This document shows positions 28,570-37,698 of a stretch of DNA of 44,403 bases, piece after piece (position 1 is the first letter of the stretch; every line of letters starts with the position of its first letter). Both the position numbers and the translations under genes were made by a program. The DNA is taken from NCBI RefSeq assembly GCF_900114255.1, contig NZ_FOSL01000029.1, positions 1 through 44,403 on the forward strand, given 5' to 3'. Under the pieces are notes generated by a model, which was given only the letters and a program-made list of their open reading frames with translations, was not told the DNA's origin and made no database searches. Origin of the DNA: Neomesorhizobium albiziae. GTDB taxonomy: Bacteria; Pseudomonadota; Alphaproteobacteria; Rhizobiales; Rhizobiaceae.

Positions 28570-29256
28570 TCACACAGTTCGGAAGCGGCGCTCGAGCGCC
28601 GAGCTGACGCGGGAAATCGGATAGGCGTAGAGAAAGAACATTGTTAGCAAAGTGAGATACATCGGGATCAGAAACCCGGGCTGCACCTCGGACTGCACCG
28701 CGGCCTGGGTGCGGGCAAGAGCTTCGTCGACGCCGACGATCGAGGCCAGCGGCGTTGCCGTGATGAGCAGCGCGTAAAGGTTCATCCACGGCGGCAGCAT
28801 GCGCGTAACGCACTGCGGCAGGATGATGCGAAACAGGGTGACGGTCCTGGTATAGCCGAGCGCTTCGGCCGCCTCCCACTGCCCCTTTGGGATCGAGCCG
28901 ATCGCGCCGCGCACGATCTCGGAAAAATTCGCCGCAACTGGCACGCTAAAGCCGAGCGTCGCGCGCAGCCAGCTTGGCACGTTGTAAGTGACGCCGGACA
29001 CGGTAAACGAATAGGGCATCAGGAAGATGCAGTAGAACAGGAGCACCAGCCAGGGCGCGTTGCGAAACAGCTGGGTGGCAAGGCGAGAGATCCTGCCGAT
29101 CAGCCGGACATGCGATATCTGCCCGAACCCCAGGAATACGCCCGCCGCAGTGCCGAGCATGATTGCCAGAATGCTCATCAGGATGTTGAGGGCGAAGCCC
29201 CATAGCACGAAGGGCAGCCAGCGAAAGATATCGGCGAAGATCGTGGTTTCTGACAT
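28570..29256 (-). CDS. Polar amino acid ABC transporter, permease
   Basis: A 228-residue HisM/GlnP-type permease with about five helices, including WLPFVLWGFALNILMSILAI and GTAAGVFLGFG. The EAA loop, which contacts the ATPase, reads QWEAAEALGYTRTVTLFRII. It carries the usual 'FRNAPWLVLLFYCIFLMPY' segment. Its stop lies 8 bases upstream of the ATPase start and its own start 13 bases after the next permease, so all are one operon. Confidence 0.92.
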   Translation of the reverse strand: MSETTIFADIFRWLPFVLWGFALNILMSILAIMLGTAAGVFLGFGQISHVRLIGRISRLATQLFRNAPWLVLLFYCIFLMPYSFTVSGVTYNVPSWLRATLGFSVPVAANFSEIVRGAIGSIPKGQWEAAEALGYTRTVTLFRIILPQCVTRMLPPWMNLYALLITATPLASIVGVDEALARTQAAVQSEVQPGFLIPMYLTLLTMFFLYAYPISRVSSALERRFRTV

Positions 29257-29269
29257 CGGGATAATCCGC

Positions 29270-30019
29270 TCAGTTCGCGCCGAAGCCGGGCAGGCGCATC
29301 GCCGCCTGCACGCGGCCGATGATCCACACCACGATGCCAGTGAGCAGCAGATAGATGGCCAGCATGATGTTCATCATCTCGAATGTGTTGAGGGAGTCCG
29401 ACCAGATCTGGTTGGACACGTAGAGCAGTTCCGCCACGCCGATCGCGTAGGCTACGGTCGTCGACTTGGTGAGGTCGACCAGATTGTTGGCAAGCGATGC
29501 AAAAGAGAAGCGCAACCCCAGCGGCACGACAACGTAGCGAAACGCCTTGAAGCGCGAGTATCCAAGCGCTAGCGCTGCTTCCTCATACGAGTTGTGCACT
29601 GCCCCGAGACCGGAGCGGAACGTCTCGATGTTGAAGGCACCGGCATAAAGGGAGAGCGCGATCACCGCCCAGGTGAAATTGCCGATCATGGGCACCGGCA
29701 GGCCGATGGCGTTCTGGCCGACCGGCATCAGGCTGCCGACCGCGAAGTAGAAGAAGTACATCTGCACGAGCAGCGGCGTGTTGCGGATGAGCGCCACATA
29801 GGCGCGGACGAGCATGGCCGCTGGACCGCGCGATAGCGCCAGCACGGCTGCGCCGGCGCCGCCGATCAGGATGCTGAAAAACGTGCAGATGACGATCAGA
29901 GCGCAAGTCGTCATGAGCCCCGACACGAAGCGCTCGAAATCGAAGGCGTCGTAGAGGATCGTCAGGTTGATGCCAGACGCCTTCAAGTCGAGTGCGAATT
30001 GGCGAAACGCTTCGAGCAT
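29270..30019 (-). CDS. Polar amino acid ABC transporter, permease
   Basis: A 249-residue permease of the same family, with FVSGLMTTCALIVICTFFSI, the conserved YVALIRNTPLLVQMYFFYF and the EAA loop SYEEAALALGYSRFKAFRYV. It pairs with the permease at 28570 to form the heterodimeric membrane channel. The start at 30019 is followed by LEAFRQFALDLKASGINL, a periplasmic or leading segment often seen in the first permease of such systems. Confidence 0.92.
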   Translation of the reverse strand: MLEAFRQFALDLKASGINLTILYDAFDFERFVSGLMTTCALIVICTFFSILIGGAGAAVLALSRGPAAMLVRAYVALIRNTPLLVQMYFFYFAVGSLMPVGQNAIGLPVPMIGNFTWAVIALSLYAGAFNIETFRSGLGAVHNSYEEAALALGYSRFKAFRYVVVPLGLRFSFASLANNLVDLTKSTTVAYAIGVAELLYVSNQIWSDSLNTFEMMNIMLAIYLLLTGIVVWIIGRVQAAMRLPGFGAN

Positions 30020-30040
30020 TGTCCGCTCCCCTGAAGAGGT

Positions 30041-30068
30041 GTCCGGTTCCCACCGTGAGGAACCGGAC
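30041..30068. promoter_or_regulatory. Perfect stem-loop between binding-protein and permease genes
   Basis: A perfect 10-bp stem GTCCGGTTCC/GGAACCGGAC with an 8-base loop and no T-run. Intercistronic hairpins after binding-protein genes commonly stabilise the upstream mRNA and lower permease expression; that role is inferred. Confidence 0.6.
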
Positions 30069-30145
30069 GTTGGATCAGAGCACGACGCCGAAAGGTGGAA
30101 TTAAGTCTTCGGAACGCTCATGCTCGACCGGCAAGGATTGCCGGC

Positions 30146-30988
30146 TCACTCCGCAGGCAGATGATCCTTCAGTGCCTCGTGCATCTTGCGCAGATATCCG
30201 GATTCGGCGATGCCATTGGCTTTCTCCAGTTCGAGAAGCTTGCCCGAGCGGTGCCAGTTGGCGATGGCGCCGGCGACAAGCACTCCCCAAGGCTTATCGA
30301 GATCGTTCAGCCGGACGGCGATGCCCCACGGCGCATCATCCTGGGTCGGCAGCGGCATGTGATAGTCCGCCCATTTTGGGTCGGCGAGCATCACGTTGAT
30401 CATATTGTCATCGGACAGGACGCCGATGCAGCGGCCCTGCTGGAACGCGCTGTCGACCTCCGCGGTGCCGGCGAAGGCCAAAAGTTCGATCTTGAACTTT
30501 TCCTGCGCGGGCTTGTTGTACCAGGCTCCCTGGATTGCGCAGATGGTCTGGCTGGCCACGTCTTCCCACTTGGTTGCGGTCACCTTTTTCGGCAGCACGA
30601 CATTGTAGCCGGACGAGTAATAGTTCGGGTGGACGAAGCCGACCACCCGCCGGCGTTCGGCGGTGTCGGTCGCCGAGGCGATCATCAGGTCTATCTGTCC
30701 CTGGGCGAGGAATTCGAAGCGGTTGGCGGAGTTGACCTTCACGATTTCGACCTGGGCGCCGAGGAGTTCGCCGAGCGCGTTGGCGAGGTCGACTTCCATG
30801 CCAGCGAAACTGCCGTCGGCAGCCCGATACGACCAAGGTTTATAGTCGTCCTTGGTCCCGACTTTGAGCACCTTGGTCGCTTCCACCTTACACAAGGTAT
30901 CGTCACCGCAGTCGAGAGTCTGGGCGCGAGCTCCAGCCACCCCAAGGCCAATCGCAAGTCCGAAAGCAAGTGTCTTCAAAACGTGCAT
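30146..30988 (-). CDS. Polar amino acid ABC transporter, periplasmic binding protein
   Basis: A 280-residue family 3 solute-binding protein. Signal peptide MHVLKTLAFGLAIGLGVAGARAQ, then a Cys pair near the mature start (DCGDDTLCK), VLKVGTKDDYKPWSYRAADG, FAGMEVDLANALGELLGAQV and GQIDLMIASATDTAERRRVV, the ligand-gripping region. Family members bind Glu/Asp/Asn/Gln and similar; the downstream aspartase and asparaginase suggest Asp/Asn. First gene of the operon, facing the LysR gene across about 206 bases. Confidence 0.9.
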   Translation of the reverse strand: MHVLKTLAFGLAIGLGVAGARAQTLDCGDDTLCKVEATKVLKVGTKDDYKPWSYRAADGSFAGMEVDLANALGELLGAQVEIVKVNSANRFEFLAQGQIDLMIASATDTAERRRVVGFVHPNYYSSGYNVVLPKKVTATKWEDVASQTICAIQGAWYNKPAQEKFKIELLAFAGTAEVDSAFQQGRCIGVLSDDNMINVMLADPKWADYHMPLPTQDDAPWGIAVRLNDLDKPWGVLVAGAIANWHRSGKLLELEKANGIAESGYLRKMHEALKDHLPAE

Positions 30989-31194
30989 TTTTCATCTCCG
31001 TTTGCGAGTGTTCCATATCTCGCGCTTCCCCGAAGCCACGGCTTCGAGGGCGCTTTCTTGCTCTGTTTATTGTTGAAAGGCGCTTCGCTCGATTCCGGCA
31101 GCGGCCTTCGCAATAGGGATGCAGCTTAAGGCGCTCCCCTGCAATTGATTTTTAGAATAAGAAGGAAGATTAATGCAAAGTATGATCTGGGATT

Positions 31195-32202
31195 ATGATG
31201 ATAAAGAAACAGACGACTGGCAGCATAGATCTCAGGACGCTTGAAATCGTGGCTGCCGTGATCGACACCGGCAGCATGAGCTCGGCCGGCTCGCGCTTTG
31301 GCCTGACTCAATCGGCCGTGTCCCAGGCCGTGCGCCGAGCCGAGAAGGAGATCGGCGCGACGCTTCTGCATCGCGACCGGCGGCCCCTTCTTCCTACCCA
31401 TGCGGGCAGCGTCCTGGCAGGTCAGGCCGAGGAAGTCATGCAGCGGATCATCCGGGCGGTCGAGACAGTGCGGGCCGCCGCCGCAATGCCTGAGCGCCTG
31501 GATCTGCGCCTGGGCCTCGTCGACTCTTTCGCCGGCACGATTGGCGCCTATCTCGTCAAGGAACTGGTGGACGGGGCATTCGCGCTGCGATTGACCGCTT
31601 GGTCAGGATTGGCCTTCTCCCACACCGAGGCGCTCATGCGCCGCGCTATCGACGCCGCCGTCACCTCGGACCCGATGGAAGGCCTCGACGACATTGTCCG
31701 CTACCCGCTGTTTCGGGAGCCCTATCTGCTGCTCGTCCCGAAAGACGTCGGTCCAGATTGCAAAGACCAAGATCTGCGCGAAATATTGTCCCGTCATCAT
31801 CTCATACGCCACAGCGCGCGGTCGCACAGCGGCGCGCATGTCGACCGACATTTGCGCAGGCTTGGCCTGGAGCCGCCACGCATGCTTGAGTTCGACACTT
31901 CGGATTCCCTCCTGGCAATGGTGGCGACCGGGGTTGGCGTCGCCATCACAACGCCGCTTTGCCTACTTCAAGGAGCTGCTTATGCCGACGGCGTCGAGGT
32001 ATTACCCCTGCCTGGCCCAGGATTTTCCCGCGAACTGACATTCGTCACACGTCGGGAGGAGTTCGCGACGCTCGGTCCGCGCATTGCGGACCTCGCCCGC
32101 AATCTCGTCAGAGTGCGCGCTTTGCCTCAGTTCGCGAAGCTGGCACCGTGGGTTGAACCAAAGCTCGATTGGATGATGTTCGGTGCTGAAGGTAGTTCCT
32201 GA
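31195..32202 (+). CDS. LysR-type regulator of the Asp/Asn unit
   Basis: A 335-residue LysR protein: winged HTH near the N-terminus (LRTLEIVAAVIDTGSMSSAG, SRFGLTQSAVSQAVRRAEKE, LLHRDRRPLLPTHAG), then the effector domain with ETVRAAAAMPERLDLRLGLV and HLIRHSARSHSGAHVDRHLR. Divergent from the binding-protein gene, the normal position of a LysR activator controlling its neighbour. The start could be either of the ATGs at 31195 or 31198. The effector is probably Asp or Asn; that is inference. Confidence 0.9.
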   Translation: MMIKKQTTGSIDLRTLEIVAAVIDTGSMSSAGSRFGLTQSAVSQAVRRAEKEIGATLLHRDRRPLLPTHAGSVLAGQAEEVMQRIIRAVETVRAAAAMPERLDLRLGLVDSFAGTIGAYLVKELVDGAFALRLTAWSGLAFSHTEALMRRAIDAAVTSDPMEGLDDIVRYPLFREPYLLLVPKDVGPDCKDQDLREILSRHHLIRHSARSHSGAHVDRHLRRLGLEPPRMLEFDTSDSLLAMVATGVGVAITTPLCLLQGAAYADGVEVLPLPGPGFSRELTFVTRREEFATLGPRIADLARNLVRVRALPQFAKLAPWVEPKLDWMMFGAEGSS

Positions 32203-32377
32203 CAATGTTCATTCGCATTGCCGGGGGATGGTCACGGCCTTGTATCGCATCCTGACCGACACTCTCCCGAACGATCCAATTTTCGCTTTTTGGCGCAAAC
32301 ACGACTTCCGATGGGGTCAATGGTTGTGGTCGCGAGCTTCATGTCACTCGCTGCTATCAAGTTGTTTCGCACAGCGG

Positions 32378-33088
32378 CTACTCCAGGCCGCCCAGCTCGT
32401 GCAACCGGTCTTTCTGCGCCCGCTCATCAATCGCTTCCAGGCTTGGATTTGTTTCTTCGACCCACTTGGCCAGTTCGCTAGCCTCTTCAGGTGTGACGTG
32501 AGGCTGGAAGGTCACTGCGCCGGATGGCTTGCGAGTCATCGCGTCGCCGGTTGGGGCATGACACGAGCTGAAGCAGGTAGACTTCGCTTTCCCCCATTTC
32601 GGCCCGCCCCACATCACCGCTGTGTAGAGCAACTTGGCCTTCGCCTCAGTCACGCCTCCAGCGAGGCTCGCGTAATAGAAGACTCGATGGACATCCTGCC
32701 ACGGCTTCTCTTCGGTAAAGCAGTACCAATCGTGAATGACCGCAGCCATTCGATAGTCGCCCTCGAACGGAGCGCCGACAAGCGACCAAAAGACCGCAGG
32801 GATCGAGGCCCCGTCGGTCTTGTATCCAGCCTTGGCAGTCCAGGTACGTCCAGATGGATCGGTGTAGGAGAAGTCCTGCAGCAACTCCATCTCTCTGCCC
32901 TTGCCATCCCCCTGCTCAACGAACTGCACGACTGGCGTGCCATTGAATGAGCCGACGCCATCCGGATGGCGAAAGCGGGGATCGAGCCAAAGATAGATCG
33001 CGGCCGCGAACGCGGCTATGCCACCCACCAACAAGGCTACTAAAGCGGTTCGCTGCATAACAGCCCTCCGAGGAGATTGGGTAATCAT
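32378..33088 (-). CDS. Membrane-anchored DUF1353 protein
   Basis: A 236-residue protein with one N-terminal helix (ALVALLVGGIAAFAAAIYLWL) and a DUF1353 domain (residues about 55-155): LLQDFSYTDPSGRTWTAKAG, YKTDGASIPAVFWSLVGAPF and GDYRMAAVIHDWYCFTEE. The TDGAS-IP and HDWYC words are the DUF1353 hallmarks, a family also found in phage genomes and of unknown function. The C-terminus is extended and charged. The start may be 33088 or the inner ATG at 33058, which is directly before the helix and preceded by CCTCGGAGGG. Confidence 0.8.
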   Translation of the reverse strand: MITQSPRRAVMQRTALVALLVGGIAAFAAAIYLWLDPRFRHPDGVGSFNGTPVVQFVEQGDGKGREMELLQDFSYTDPSGRTWTAKAGYKTDGASIPAVFWSLVGAPFEGDYRMAAVIHDWYCFTEEKPWQDVHRVFYYASLAGGVTEAKAKLLYTAVMWGGPKWGKAKSTCFSSCHAPTGDAMTRKPSGAVTFQPHVTPEEASELAKWVEETNPSLEAIDERAQKDRLHELGGLE

Positions 33089-33799
33089 GGCACGATAACA
33101 TCAGCGGCAGCTTGCGCACGGGGAGATTTCCGCTCTTCTCTCGTTTGAACTAGCCGGCGACACGGAGCCAACTTGGGCCAAGCAGCGCTACGATGACATG
33201 GATGCTGCAGCGAACGCTGCCCTTGCCGCGCTGCGGCAGAAACTTCGCAGAGCCGGACGATTGCCCGGATAACAGATCATCGAATTCCGGCCGATTCAGA
33301 TGCGGGACGACTGGTGTATGCCCTCAGCCCCTACCTCTGCTTCTGGGTGGAGGCAACGTTTGTCTGAACGACGGAGATGCGGCGCAAATTCGGCGCGACT
33401 GTAAACCGTTTCGGGCAATGAAAATAGAATACTCCTTCGGCTCGGGACCAGCGTGCGAAAAAGCAGCGTCAGCGATGAGGGTCTCCCTTTCACACGGGTG
33501 AGGTTGTAAGCCGATTGAGCGGCTTCTTTGCGCGCACGCTAAATTGGCTGCAATTCAGCCGCCCGACTCAACGGCAGCTTCCAGTCACTGAAGTGCAGGT
33601 TGGGATGGCCATTGTGGGAGGCCAACAACGGGTCAACTCAGGTTGTTCCACCTCTGCACCTCCACGGCCACCTCCGCAAAGGTCGCGGCTCGACCGCTAT
33701 ATTCGCAGACCTCCAGCGTTTCATCGCGCCAGAAACCGTTCGGCAAATCGCGCCATCTTCCAAGAGGCGCCCGTGCCACCTTTGCCGAAATCGCACAGA
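33089..33799. other. Gene-poor stretch with a coding relic
   Basis: A plus frame from about 33110 to 33270 without a start reads EISALLSFELAGDTEPTWAK and QRYDDMDAAANAALAALRQK before a stop; it looks coding but has no start and no known family. The rest shows only overlapping short frames. No promoter or terminator supported. Confidence 0.35.
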
Positions 33800-35606
33800 T
33801 CACCGGAGCTCGTCGAGCAGCGCCTTGGCTTCGTTTAGATCTGGCGTGCCGAAGCCCTCGGTGAACCAGCCATAGGTCGTCGCGAGCAGGTCGTGCGCCT
33901 CGGCGCGCTTGCCCTGTTCGGCCAAGAGGCGCGCAAGCGATGTGGCAGCGTGAAGCTCCCAGGATTTGGCACCTTGCTCGCGAGAGCGTTCGATCGCTTG
34001 GCGGAACGAGATTTCAGCCGCGTGGCAATCGGTTGGTTCCGCCGCAGCCAATATGGCACCTCGCAGCCGCAGCAATTCGGCATCGCACCACCGCTCGCGG
34101 GTCCGGTTTACCTGGTCGAGAGCCCGATCGATCAGGCGCACGCCGTCCGAAGCGCGCTTGACGCTCCCGAGCACCTCCCCGAGAAATCCCATCGTATACG
34201 CCTGCGTCACTTGCGTTCCGACGGCCTGCATCCGGGCCAGGCCATCCTCAATTTGGGCGATCGCTCGCTCCTTCTGATCCTGCTTCGCCGATAGCCATCC
34301 CTTCTGCTGGGCGGCCATGGCAGCCCAGAAGGGATACGCCTGCTCGGTCGCGAACGTGAGCGCGCGGTCGATCCGCTCCCCGGCTTCGGCCACCTCGCGT
34401 CGGAATATTCGTAACCACGCTGCCCATATCAGCACGTAAGCGCGGCTGAAGGGGTGCGCGAATCGCTCGGCCAAGACAAGTGCCTCCTCCATCCGGGTCA
34501 GCGCCTGGTCAGGGTAGCCGAGGTGCCAAAGCACCGCTGACCCGCGACATAGGCAAATCGGTCCGGGATCCTGGCCGTAGAGCGCGAGATGAGCTCGGTG
34601 TTGCTGTGGGTGATACGCTTCGGAGGCCAGCTCTAAATGTTTCCGTGCCTCCCTGAAGTCGCCGCGCCAAGAAAAGCTGATTCCCCGAGCATAATGGGCT
34701 TCGACCACCCACACGGGATCGTTACTCTGCAGGGCAAGGTCGAGAAGCCGTCCGCTCAGCTCGTGCGCCGACATGAGTTCGGCGCGCGTGGCCGAGTAGA
34801 TGGCCAGGCCGAGCAGAACGGGGAAGACAGTCGCATCTTCTGGCATTGCCTCGCAAAGGCGGCGCGCGCGAGAATATACCCGCTCGACCACGGCATTTGC
34901 GTAGCCATTCTTGGCGGTGAGCACGCGGCCCATCACCGTTAGCGCTGCGAGCTCGCGCCGCTGGCGCTCCGGGCCAGCAGAGCGTTTCGATTAAGTTCAG
35001 CGCTTTCTGCAGATGGCTCTGGACCTCATCGTTGGCCGAACGGTCGTTGGCGCTCTCTCCCGCGCGCTGCCAATAGCTGATGGCCTGAAGAGAGGCGCCG
35101 GCAGACGTATAGTGCTGAGCCACGATCTCGGGCTCGTGTTCGACGACCTCGCCGAAATGCTGCTCGAGCGCGTGGGCGATCCGGGTGTGCAACTGCTGGC
35201 GGCGACTGCGTAGCAAGGTGGCATAAGCGGCATCTCCCACCAATGCATGCTTGAAGATGCACGTGGCGTGCGGCGGCCGACCGCGCGCCATCACGAGTTC
35301 GGTGCTGATTAGTTGGTCGAGGGCGCCCTGCAGTTCCCCCTCCTCGCGCTGCGCGACCGCCGCCAGCAACTCATAAGAAAATTCGCGGCCGATTGCAGCG
35401 CCAATCTGCGCGACCTCCCGCGCTGGCGTCATTAGCCGATCGAGCCGCGCCAGCAGAGAATCCTGCAGGGTCGCAGGGATCGCCATCGGTGGCAGCGGGC
35501 CCGAGAGTGCGTAACGATCGCCTTCATCGGTCAGCACGTCAGATTCAATTACGGCCTTCGTCATCTCCTCGAGGAACAGGGGCACGCCGTCTGTCTTTCC
35601 ATCCAC
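33800..35606 (-). pseudogene. AAA-ATPase/TPR part of a cyclase-type regulator, truncated and frameshifted
   Basis: The first frame (35606 to about 34965) starts inside an ATPase: GVPLFLEEMTKAVIESDVL, PATLQDSLLARLDRLMTPAR, VAQIGAAIGREFSYELLAAV, FKHALVGDAAYATLLRSRRQ. The next frame (from about 34975 to 33800) continues through ERQRRELAALTVMGRVL, then TPR-like repeats to GWFTEGFGTPDLNEAKALLDEL. This is the C-terminal two thirds of large adenylate cyclase-like regulators (cyclase, AAA ATPase, TPR; usually 1,000 residues or more). The cyclase domain and Walker motifs are gone at the 35606 edge, and a one-base shift near 34970 divides the rest. Confidence 0.8.
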
Positions 35607-35627
35607 CGCGCGTCCGAGGGTCGGGCC

Positions 35628-35870
35628 TTGTTATGCCAGTTCTGGAACACGACCAGCGCCAGTGGCCTGGCGGCAGAGGTGCCCCTTCTCGGTGGCATTC
35701 TGTTCTTTGCATCCGTCATCGGCGCTATGGCGGTCTCTGTGGTTCCCGACTGGTTCCTGCAGTCATTCGGATTGGGTGTCAGGATGATCGCATTGATGTT
35801 CGCGACGTTGATCACCGGGGCGGTTCTCATGGAGTTCGTCTACGTGGCCCTCAAAACCGACGTCGAATAG
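35628..35870 (+). CDS. Small membrane protein, possibly a fragment
   Basis: An 80-codon frame with two hydrophobic segments: VPLLGGILFFASVIGAMAVS and GVRMIALMFATLITGAVLME, ending FVYVALKTDVE. The start ATG 35628 lies at the break of the regulator relic and has no good ribosome binding site, so the protein may have lost its N-terminus. No family recognised. Confidence 0.4.
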   Translation: MLCQFWNTTSASGLAAEVPLLGGILFFASVIGAMAVSVVPDWFLQSFGLGVRMIALMFATLITGAVLMEFVYVALKTDVE

Positions 35871-35888
35871 TAGTGACGTTGGCTTTCT

Positions 35889-36323
35889 CTAAAGAGTCAG
35901 GGGATTGAGACAGGGAACTTCCAATGGTTCGAAGTGCTTCAAATTGACAGTCAGAATCGTCAAGGAATTCGCTTTGGCGGTCGCCGCGATGAGAATGTCA
36001 GCCAACCCTGGATGCCTCCCCCCTGCCGTGGCGGCGTCTTCCATGAGACCTGCCTCCAATGCCACCGTCGCATCGATCGGTAAGATTTCCGCGCTGTAGT
36101 CCGTCATGATGCCTTGCAGCCATGCCAGAAGCGTCTGAGCCTTCGCCGTGGCTCCTGAACAGTCGAGCTTGGCAATGCCCCTGCGGAGCTCGTGGAGGGC
36201 AAAGGCAGGCACAAACAAGTTGCCCGACTGCCGGAGCAGCCAAGCCGCCGCCTTTGGGGGCAGCGGAGGCTTTCCCGGAGCGGTTGCCGACAGCACCGAT
36301 GTGTCGAAAAGGTACGCCGTCAA
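35889..36323 (-). CDS. PIN-domain toxin (VapC-like)
   Basis: A 144-residue PIN nuclease: LFDTSVLSATAPG (first Asp), FVPAFALHELRRGIAKLD (conserved Glu in HELRRG), GRHPGLADILIAATAKANSL (third acidic site) and LTILTVNLKHFEPL (fourth region). These acids bind Mg for RNA cleavage. The start is TTG 36323, overlapping the antitoxin stop. VapC-type toxins cleave tRNA or rRNA; this target is unknown. Forms a TA pair with the gene at 36320. Confidence 0.88.
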   Translation of the reverse strand: MTAYLFDTSVLSATAPGKPPLPPKAAAWLLRQSGNLFVPAFALHELRRGIAKLDCSGATAKAQTLLAWLQGIMTDYSAEILPIDATVALEAGLMEDAATAGGRHPGLADILIAATAKANSLTILTVNLKHFEPLEVPCLNPLTL

Positions 36324-36571
36324 AGGTCAACCTCGCGGCTTTGCTGCGAGCGGTCGCGTTCGAGCTCGAAGCCCTCGGGCCAGCCGGGGAACGACAGCAG
36401 GTATTCAGCAAGACTGGGCTTTTCGGGATACAATTTGTCCGCGTCGGAAATCGGAACGAGAGCTGCCACAGGCTTGCCGTGCCGTGTGATGGTGATTGGG
36501 TCGCCACCCTCGGCCGCGTCGACGAGCGCCGTCAAGGTGGCCTTGGCTTCGCGAATGTTGATGTGTTTCAC
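36320..36571 (-). CDS. Phd/YefM-type antitoxin
   Basis: About 83 residues from GTG 36571 behind a strong GGAGGC: KHINIREAKATLTALVDAAE, GGDPITITRHGKPVAALVPI, then LYPEKPSLAEYLLSFPGWPE. The first half is the Phd/YefM DNA-binding fold ('..i.eak..l..lv..a..G....ITr.GkpvA.lvp'), the second half wraps the toxin. The longer frame from 36601 is unneeded. Translation is coupled to the toxin by the stop/start overlap, and Phd-type antitoxins usually repress their own promoter. Confidence 0.88.
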   Translation of the reverse strand: MKHINIREAKATLTALVDAAEGGDPITITRHGKPVAALVPISDADKLYPEKPSLAEYLLSFPGWPEGFELERDRSQQSREVDL

Positions 36572-36857
36572 TGCTGGTGCCTCCCTTGTGGTTGCGCGCA
36601 ACTACATTTAGCAAATCCGTCGTCGATTGCAAGTGGACACTCCCGGAGAAACAAGCCCACAACATCCCATCCGTTTTCATAAACGTTTGCGTTTCCGCTT
36701 TTTTCGCTGGTTGCTTGCAAGCCGGCAGGCGAGAATCAAGCTGAAAGAAGTGCAGGTTCGCGCGGAGGGCAACATGGAAAACGTCAGGGAATGATCGGCA
36801 TCTACGACACGGACGGCAACGAGAAGCTGCGCGTTCCGGTCGCCTTGGTGCAACTGT
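36572..36857. other. Intergenic stretch with a coding relic
   Basis: A plus frame from ATG 36791 reads MIGIYDTDGNEKLRVPVALV, QLFADDPVEAEMAALVP and then shifts out near the transpeptidase start. It looks like the end of a small protein but is unnamed. A/T-richer sequence around 36600-36700 may hold the antitoxin promoter. Confidence 0.35.
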
Positions 36858-37214
36858 TTGCGGATGATCCAGTGGAAGCAGAAATGGCCGCGCTGGTTCC
36901 CGCCAGACGAAATGATCGACCGCCAGCCCGAGCTTGAGAAATACCGTGCGCGGCAGATCCCGGGCACGAACAATTGGGAGGGCGGCATGGAGCCGGGTAT
37001 CATGAATCCGCTCGGGGCGCGCGCGCTCTATGTGTTCCACGATGGCAAGGACACGCTCTATCGGCTACACGGCTCGCCGGAATGGTCGTCAATTGGTAAG
37101 TCCGTGTCCTCGGGCTGCGTGAGGCTAATCAACCAGGATATTATCGATCTCTATGAGCGCGTTCCGGACGGCGCGCCGATGGTCGTCAGGAGCGGATTGT
37201 CGTCGGTCGGCTAG
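36858..37214 (+). pseudogene. L,D-transpeptidase (YkuD), 5'-truncated
   Basis: 118 residues: WPRWFPPDEMIDRQPELEKY, MEPGIMNPLGARALYVFHDG, DTLYRLHGSPEWSSIGKSV and the active-site SSGCVRLINQDIIDLY. The catalytic His and Cys are present but the signal peptide and first half of the YkuD fold are missing; upstream sequence belongs to another relic. ATG 36858 has no clear ribosome binding site. Paralogue of the relic at 10746. Expression as an active enzyme is unlikely. Confidence 0.7.
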
Positions 37215-37698
37215 TCCCAGCGGTTTTGGCTGTCTCATCAGGCACTTGGCGTCCAGAACAGTCGGTGGAATCCAAGTGATGTAGAGACGCGACCTTGCCG
37301 GCGTCATTTGGAAGGTCCGGAAGTCGCGCGCAAAGCCGCCTGTGGCCTCTGCAATAGCGATGTCCGGTTTTGGTGAATAGACGGGACCGTAGGAATGACT
37401 GCCCATGGGCGCTTTTCGGACCGGCAGCCTTGGGCCGCCAGCGGACCGACAGCTTTTGGCGTCCAAACGCAAGAGCGGGCATTCAGCTCACGAGGCGTAA
37501 TGACCTTAGGTGACCCAAACGAACCATTCCTGCGGGCAAGCTCGAATGTCTCGAATGTGGTGAATACGACATTGGTTAACGTCGCCGTGTCAGCAGTCAA
37601 TGAAACGTGCGGAAAGATGGGATTGCCAAAGCGCTGGTGAGGTCGGTTTCCTTTAAGAACAACTGATACTATGATCCCGCGGGGGCGAGGCCAAAACA
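37215..37698. other. Stretch without supported gene
   Basis: About 480 bases between the truncated transpeptidase and the cyclase. Minus-strand frames (37125-37472, 37304-37699) have protein-like pieces (YSPKPDIAIAEATGGFARDF, TPARSRLYITWIPP) but no start, family or consistent frame. Possibly another decayed gene. Confidence 0.3.

Noticed and set aside
28561-28879. N-terminal extension of the ABC ATPase frame
   Set aside because: It overlaps the permease coding region in another frame and has no family similarity; ATG 28561 fits the family start.
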